Shown piece after piece: positions 58,401-64,000 of a DNA stretch of 64,000 bases. Under the pieces are notes generated by a model. It did no database searches, was not told where the DNA came from, and saw nothing but the letters and a program-made list of their open reading frames with translations. Made by a program: the position numbers and the translations under genes. Source of the stretch: Helopsaltes ochotensis (Eukaryota; Chordata; Aves; Passeriformes; Locustellidae); assembly GCA_013400155.1 (NCBI GenBank), contig VXBM01000198.1, forward strand, positions 172,385 to 236,384. Reading direction: 5' to 3'. Numbering within the stretch: the stretch's first letter is position 1; every line of letters starts with the position of its first letter.

Positions 58401-61271
58401 TGGGGACTGGGAGAATAAAATCCCTCCCACTCTAAGTAAAGATCAGGTTCACGATCACCTTAAGAATGCGAATGAATAGAAGAGAGGGAATTGGATGATG
58501 TATTTGCCAAGCCACTCTCCATGATATTTGAAAAAATCTTGGCAGTCGGGTGAAGTCCCAGGTGGCAAGAAAAAGCAAAACATTGTACCCATCATAAAAA
58601 AAGATTGAAAGGAGGGCCCTGGGAACTGACCTGTCAGCCTCACCTCTGTGTCTGGGAAGATCACGGAACAGATCCTCCTAGTGGCTCCTAAGGCACAGGG
58701 AGGTGATTTAGGACAGCGAGCACAGCTACACCATGGGCAAGTCCTGCCTGACAAATTCAGTGGCCTTCTAGGATGAACTGACCATATCAGTGGACAAGGG
58801 AACAGCTACAGTTGTCATTTATCTGGACATCTGTACAGCCTTTGACGTGGTTCCCCCACAACATCCTTGTCTCTTAAATTCGAGAGATTGTGATTTAATA
58901 AGCAGACTGTTAGATGGATAAGAAATTGGTTGGACGGTGGCATCCAGAGGGTAGCGGTCAATGGCACAAAATACTAATGGACATCAGAGACAAGTGGTGT
59001 TTCTCAGGGGTCCATACTCAGACCAGAGTTATTTAATATCTTCATTAAAGACATTGACAGAGGATTGAGTGCACTCTCAGCAAGTTTTCAGATGACACCA
59101 CGCTGAGTAGTGCAGCTGGCACACCTAGAGGATGGGATGCCATCCAGAGGGACCTGGACAAGATGGAGAAGTGGATCCATGGGGATCTCATGTGTTTTAA
59201 CAAGGCCAAGTGCAAGGTACTGCAGCTCGATCGGGGCAATCCCCAGTCTCAGCACAGGCTGGGGATGAATAAACCAGAGCAGCCCTGCTGGGAAGGACTA
59301 AATGTGAGTTAGTTTGTGCTGGTGGCTGACAGCGTAGACATGACCCAGCCATGGGCACTCCCAGCCCAGAAAGCCAAATGTGTCCTGGCTGCATCCAGAG
59401 CAGTGTGGGCAGCAGGGCCAGGGTGGGGATTCTGCCTCTCTGCTCTGCTCTGCTGAGACCCCACCTGCAGTGCTACATCCTGTTCTGGGGCCCCCAGAAC
59501 AATAAGGATGTGGAACTCTTGGAGTGAGTCCAGAGGAGGCCACCAAGATGATAAGAGGGATGGAACATCTCTCCTATGCAGAGACTGAGAGGGATTGGTT
59601 AGCCTGGAAAACAGGCAGCTTCAGGGAGACCTAATTGCAGCCTTTCAGTACCTGAAGAATGCCTTCAAGAAAGCTGGGTAGAGAGTTGTACAAGAACTTG
59701 TAGAGAGAGGACAAGGGGCAATGGCTTCGAATTGAAAGAGACTAGGCTTAAATTAGAAATTGGGAAGAAATTCTGAAGCACTACAGTGGTGAGGCACTAG
59801 AAGAGCTTGTCCAGAGAAGTTGTTGAAGCTCCATCCCTGGAAGGCCATATTGGATGGGGTTTTGAGGAAGCTGGTCTACAAAAGGTGTCCCTGCCCACGG
59901 CAGAGGGATTGGAACGGGATGATCTTTAAGGTGCCTTCTAACCCAAACCATTCTATGATTCTGTGATTTGACAGACAGGAATACTGAGCACCACACCATT
60001 CCACAACAGAATTTACAAAAAGGATAAAATTGTAAACTTCACAGACTGGAAAATGCAATTCTTCCTGACAGTAATACTATCTGCCATGCTTCCAGAATTC
60101 TGAATTGAGAAGGACAGGAAGAAATTAATAGCTAAGGAAAATGAACAGGAATGACAATAGCAAGGAACAGAAAAATCTAAAAGCTTGTACTTGGGTCCAT
60201 TATTTAAAGCAAAATATTCAACAATATCCCAAATTTCCAAATAAGAATTTCAACTCATGCATAATATTCACAAAATGAGCTACTGAGCTCATTTAATGTC
60301 TTTGGTGTTATGTTGTTGAGGTTTTTTAAACATAATACCTTTTACACTTTTCAGCATCAGCTCTGCACCACGTAACAGTGTAACTTGCTTCCTTCACACT
60401 CAACAATTAAGAAGCAGCCTCTTTTCCTATCCTTTGTCACAGTGTTTGATTGTCTAATCATTCAGTGCTTTTTAATTGGCTACTTGGCAAAACTAAGGTA
60501 CAATTACAGCAACAGCTGTACAGTTAAGAGGCAAGAATGTCACTGAGCTTCAAGACAGTATCTAAACTCTCCATGATTCCTAATCAGAGTAGCACCTTCA
60601 CTGTTACTAATACTTGTGCTTTACTAGATTTAAACATGTTACTACTTCACTCATATTCCTCTGACATACTTCTTTCCAGATGAATTTCTAATTTCCTGGG
60701 TTACAAAGACCTCAAAACAATGCGTCAAGAATTTCTCTGTGGAGAATTCATTAATAGTTATTTTAGGTAGCTTTATACAGTAAGTAGTCAGAGTATTCTA
60801 AGATGCTCTGGTATAGTTCTCTAGAGAAAGGGTTCAGCATTTCTTAACCAAATAAGCAGCAATACAAATACTAGCTCTATTGTGATATACTATTGATCAG
60901 CAAGCTTAAGGATTCTAGGGTTTTAAAAGAAAAAAAACACTAGCAGGTTAAGCTCAAATTTTTTTGGAGAGAGTAACTCTGAAATATAAGATACTTCTTC
61001 CAACAAAAGTATTGCCAGTGCCTCACTCCTCTCCTCAAACTATTTTAATTTTATTTATTTAAGAAGCCAATTTATTGATCAGTTTTTAAAAGGTGAATTT
61101 TGTTCTGTTTTCCATCCCATGCACCACTGTTGAAAAAAAAAGAGCAAGTAATTACCTGTTTCTTTGAAATGCTTTAATTAGCTTTGGTTCCCACGGTAAC
61201 AGTTCATTAAGCAGTCGTAACAATGTACCATGCAATTCCTTTACTGCTTGCTTCCGGTGGTACCATCTTCC
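48817..61271 (-). CDS. KIAA2026: KIAA2026 (BRD10), 3' three coding exons, spliced
   Basis: Exons 61156-61271, 54566-54753 and 48817-52427 (minus strand) join in frame to 1304 residues, the C-terminal part of a protein of about 2100 residues in human. The N-terminal region, with the bromodomain-like fold known for the family, lies beyond the window. Seen here: a conserved basic/aromatic block (GRWYHRKQAVKELHG, then LNELLPWEPKLIKAFQRN, SRLKKDYDDFKRHPDHDKF), an NLS-like PRKKAKL, then a very long Ser/Thr/Pro/Gln-rich low-complexity tail ending KSDKSAS. A nuclear chromatin-related role is inferred from the family. Converges on MLANA. Confidence 0.92.
52428..53599 (-). other. KIAA2026 intron (3'-most), unclassified repeat-like part
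   Basis: From about 52600 the sequence is GC-richer and looks like a repeat, with internally repeated wording: cttcaagctagactagctgg then tgagcagg at about 53130, and catcaagctggactagccag then tgagcagg at about 53250. It could be the upstream part of the LTR-like element that follows. No coding potential. Confidence 0.5.
53600..54295 (+). mobile_element. LTR-like avian interspersed repeat
   Basis: I recognise the pattern of a repeat common in bird genomes: spaced ggagcagg modules (about 53640-53910), then acaaattaaattaattctcc then tcaagtgagcctgttttgac, taactggtgagtgatctccc, and an end at gggtgggcatctgacagcca then gtcaaggtcaagccacc. The A/T-rich signal followed by a conserved tail looks like R-U5 of an LTR. 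The 5' boundary is unclear and no retroviral gene is attached. Confidence 0.6.
54296..54565 (-). other. KIAA2026 intron, next to the internal exon
   Basis: Unique-looking AT-rich intron sequence; nothing recognised. Confidence 0.6.
54566..54753 (-). CDS. KIAA2026: KIAA2026 internal exon
   Basis: Acceptor atttttaag, donor caatg|gtaag. Encodes SRLKKDYDDFKRHPDHDKF then TRELWSNDESEVDSGKES and ends KKDHSDN. The first base completes Arg and the last base opens Asp, both consistent with the neighbouring exons. Confidence 0.93.
54754..55649 (-). other. KIAA2026 intron, left part
   Basis: AT-rich intron sequence between two coding exons; no repeat or RNA recognised. Confidence 0.6.
55650..56170 (+). 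repeat. Unclassified repeat-like block
   Basis: A sharply bounded 520-base segment, GC-richer than the intron around it, with repeated wording such as gtgatgatgcaggcagaagg, gaccaggtgcagtggtggct and gccaggcacagtgattgctg. It looks like a worn interspersed element, but I cannot name the family. Strand arbitrary. Confidence 0.4.
56171..57209 (-). other. KIAA2026 intron, middle part
   Basis: AT-rich to mixed intron sequence without recognisable features. Confidence 0.6.
57210..59969 (+). mobile_element. CR1 LINE, about 2.7 kb, sense (antisense to KIAA2026)
   Basis: The longest CR1 here. From the 5' side: the end of the endonuclease domain (SYDLLAITETWW-like at 57250), the connector (RNKKLGKEGKG, GIYRHINHKRKWPPLINKG), reverse transcriptase pieces (wording of NYRPVSLTSVSGKI near 58620; a degraded catalytic area near 58840-59100), the C-terminal region (QRLGD, LERVQ-like), and the true 3' end gatctttaaggtgccttcta then accattctatgattctgtga. 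Many stops, frameshifts and at least one deletion near 58370; not active. Confidence 0.93.
59970..61155 (-). other. KIAA2026 intron, right part
   Basis: AT-rich intron sequence up to the donor of the exon at 61156. Nothing recognised. Confidence 0.6.
61156..61271 (-). CDS. KIAA2026: KIAA2026 internal exon
   Basis: Acceptor tgttttcag, donor aacag|gtaatt. Starts in phase 0 and encodes GRWYHRKQAVKELHG, TLLRLLNELLPWEPK and LIKAFQRN, plus two bases of Arg. Strongly conserved with mammals. Too short to stand out as an open frame. Confidence 0.9.
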
Positions 61272-63419
61272 CTGAAAACATAAATTCCATTTATTTATCA
61301 TTGCATTAGACCTAAATCTTAGATTGTATTAGTACTACAATAATCCTGGTACACTGATATAGCATATGAGGAAAACAACTGGAAGAAAAGACTAGAAACT
61401 TTCAGAGTTACATCTACCCTTAACCTATGTAGGACATTATTACTTTTATTTTAATACTACAGAGGGATGATGTCCCAGTTGGAAAAGTAATACTGCAAGG
61501 ATGCTCACTTTTTCAGGTCAAAATGAAAACTGAACTATAATTCTACAAATACACTATGTGTTTAAAAATACTTAAATGGGTAACTAACATAGGTAGTAAT
61601 CCACTCAGGTCAGGGAAATCAATCACATATGTACACTTTTCTGCGTTTAAAATCTCATTGCAGAAAATCTCATTGTAATCTCACTTAAGAAAAGTGGTAT
61701 AAATTGTAACATTACTATTTGCAAAAGAAACTTACTATAATTTTCAAGGAAAAAAAATCCCACTGTTTTTCCATAACATTCTATTTTAAGTTGTAGAAAA
61801 AAGAGGGTTTTTTTAAGAGATGTTTAGCAATTCATCTTTTATGAAGCAACAGACTATGAAGCAAAGACCAATTTTCCAACACAAAATCCTTTAAACTTTT
61901 AATTCAAACATATAATTAAAATGTTTTATTTTCAAAACTGATATATGGAATCTTATATTCATATTTTCATAAATCTACAAAGTCTGAATAAGGAGAGAAG
62001 ACATTGGGAAATGACAACCATGCTGGCCATGGTGCTGCAGAACACACCCCTTAACACCCACAGATAGCCCTTGTACATATTTCTTCCCAAAACTATTCTG
62101 TAGTTCATTGCATAAAAGACTGAACAATACACATATATGTAACTGTTATAAAAGAGATGTGGTATAGTACTTATGCCACTCTACTAACTCTCTGCATTTT
62201 ATGCAAATGAAGATCTTAGTTCTTGACTGGTCAAAGAAGATGTAAAACAGTAAAGAGATTATGATTCTGCAGGAAAAAGAAGCAAGACTTGGGAACTTAC
62301 TTATCTCATATACATACTTAGCTTTTGATAGTGCATATATACTTCACAGCTTCCTGTGGTCTAGCACACCAAAAAAGCTAAGGCAGGAAAATGCGGATAA
62401 AGCTTGTCACATCTGCATTTCAGCAGTCTACAAAAATGATCTTCCTAAGGACTTTGGACAATTCCTCTCTACACATTTCAGCAGATCTCTCCAATGAACT
62501 GCAAGATCGCTCAGGTTGAATGCTTGTTTGAAGACCAGATATCTATTTTTTATGGCTAATTATTTACATGTTACATAACAAAACAAGTAGTTACCTGCAT
62601 TCTTCAATTAAAATTACAAAAGCAAAAATTTTAAGTAGGATCATTATGCCACATAATCACATAATGATCAGTGTTGAACATACAGACAAGCCAGTAAACA
62701 GCATTATAATTTCCTTCACTTGTGGCCAGTCACATGCACAAAACCTGTCACTAATCACTACAACAAAAACCAGACCTTGTGCATACTGTAGTCTACCAGG
62801 GCATTCAGTATCATCTCTTAATATCAGCAATCAACAAAATTAATTGTTAACATACAAAAGAATATTACATGCAGATTTATTTTTCTTGTAAGAGAAACAA
62901 AACATTTTGCTGTCTGTTTAAAAATAATGTATTTATATACTATAGAGCATTGATGCATTGTCTCAAAACAAAAAAAATCAAAATAAAATCAAACAGCAAA
63001 AATAAACAATGTTACTACATTGTAAAATAGAAATGCTGTTGATATAGCAAAGAAATACATACCGTTGATACAGCAAAGAAAATGTGTGAAAATGTAATAA
63101 AAAAAGATATGAAAAATCACTACAAAGTAAAAACCCCCCAAAAACATTAATTTCTGAGCCTAATTTGTCTTTCAATATCGCTAAGATCTTGGCTTAAGTA
63201 GAAAAAAAAGAGTATTTATGAGAAAGATAACTATCAGCTGACCACTGAATAAAATTGAAGTGGCAACTGTAATGCAGCCAGCACATGTACAATGTTTAGT
63301 CAAGAACAGACTTCAAGACTTTACTGACTTCATTACTACTTCACAGAGAAACAAATATGTTATTTTCTCTCTGCTTACCAAAAAAACCATAAAAAGCTAG
63401 CCAATTCCTGCCCCCTAAT
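61272..63419 (-). other. KIAA2026 upstream intron
   Basis: AT-rich; no further coding exon of the gene could be recognised between the exon at 61156-61271 and the window end. The next upstream exon is therefore probably outside. Confidence 0.55.
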
Positions 63420-63665
63420 TCCACAGCTAGCTCTAGTTGGAGGCCTGTCTCTAGTGGTGTCCCCAAGGGTCCAGTATTGGTCCAGCAATGTTTAACTTGT
63501 TTGTCAGTGACTTGGATGAAGGGGCAGATGCCTCCTCAGTGAGTTCACCAATGACACAAAGCTGGAAGGAGTGGCCGATGCCCCAGAGAGCTGTGCAACC
63601 CTCCAGAAGGATTTCAACAGGGTGGAGAAACTGGCAAAGAGGAATCATACTTCCAAGGAATTTTA
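63420..63665 (+). mobile_element. CR1 LINE fragment (reverse transcriptase region), sense
   Basis: The sequence ggtgtccccaagggtccagt, attggtccagcaatgtttaa and cagtgacttggatgaagggg corresponds to the CR1 reverse transcriptase stretch GVPQGSVLGP-LFNLFVSDLDEG. It is short and broken, and continues as far as gaaactggcaaagaggaatc. Confidence 0.88.
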
Positions 63666-64000
63666 ATGAAAATTTTATAGCAACATAATTTTTAAAACCA
63701 TAGGTCAATTATTTCCCTTTATCCCAATTACTTATTTTTCTTAGTGTGGTTTTAGAATTGACAGTAAACCTGTTAACAGAAGCATGAACAAATTTTAGCC
63801 ATGAGAAGAATCTTTTTTCCTCAGAAATAGTCAGGACAGAACAAGTATAGACCAAAAAAGACTGGAATAAAAAAAAAATCCTTATCTTTTAAGTTATTGT
63901 GATTCAGTTGGTTTTCTGTGCAAACACATAACTGCTAGATGTTATTATTCCTTAAATATTAAAGAGTAAAAAGAGAAATTAAAAAATTTATAGAACCCAT
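63666..64000 (-). other. KIAA2026 upstream intron, end of window
   Basis: AT-rich; nothing recognised. Confidence 0.6.

Noticed and set aside
1..64000. CRISPR arrays, bacterial operons, prophage or toxin systems
   Set aside because: The window is plainly avian nuclear DNA with introns and CR1 elements; no such structure is present.
1..64000. tRNA, rRNA or snRNA genes
   Set aside because: No cloverleaf boxes A/B pair or other recognisable RNA gene was found by eye; a covariance-model search would be decisive.

Overview
The window is vertebrate nuclear DNA from a bird. It is AT-rich, its genes are split by GT-AG introns, and it is littered with CR1 LINE fragments whose 3' ends carry the typical avian TTCTRTG-type octamer repeats. 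Several LTRs resemble those common in bird genomes. The gene order ERMP1 - (SLC16 member) - MLANA - KIAA2026 matches the human 9p24.1 block apart from the SLC16 gene. That block lies on chromosome Z in chicken, so a Z-linked origin is likely. This is inference, since no sex-chromosome marker is visible. Two assembly gaps (1039-1832 and 48057-48480) interrupt the sequence.

Layout. 1-1038: the 5' part of ERMP1 on the minus strand (exon 2 complete, exon 1 cut by the first gap). 1833-15200: intergenic, with a CR1 copy split by a solo LTR, a strong inverted repeat near 4.6 kb, a second candidate solo LTR near 8.9 kb and a CR1 fragment near 10.3 kb. 15228-23985: a plus-strand monocarboxylate-transporter-family gene (SLC16, closest by eye to MCT7) with four coding exons that join in frame to 452 residues. 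24-31 kb: intergenic, with three antisense CR1 copies. 31.4-38.5 kb: MLANA on the plus strand, a candidate non-coding first exon plus four coding exons giving 113 residues, with an old antisense LTR in one intron. 38.5-48.8 kb: intergenic and the probable 3' UTR of the next gene. 48817 to the window end: the 3' part of KIAA2026 (also called BRD10) on the minus strand, with a 1202-codon terminal exon and two upstream coding exons. Its introns hold an LTR-like repeat, an unclassified repeat-like block and a 2.7 kb CR1.

How the genes relate. ERMP1 and the SLC16 gene are divergent (about 14 kb apart). The SLC16 gene and MLANA are in tandem, and MLANA and KIAA2026 converge. They are separate single-copy genes, not a functional cluster: an ER-membrane M28 peptidase, a plasma-membrane solute carrier, a melanosome/melanocyte membrane protein and a large nuclear bromodomain-family protein.

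I see no convincing wholly new system. The most useful points are the SLC16 gene, absent from the human interval as I know it, with its putative proton-coupling residues intact; the precisely dissectable LTR-in-CR1 nesting; two hairpin-forming inverted repeats; and the exact MLANA exon structure, including a terminal exon that is easily missed because the longest open frame there is not the coding one.
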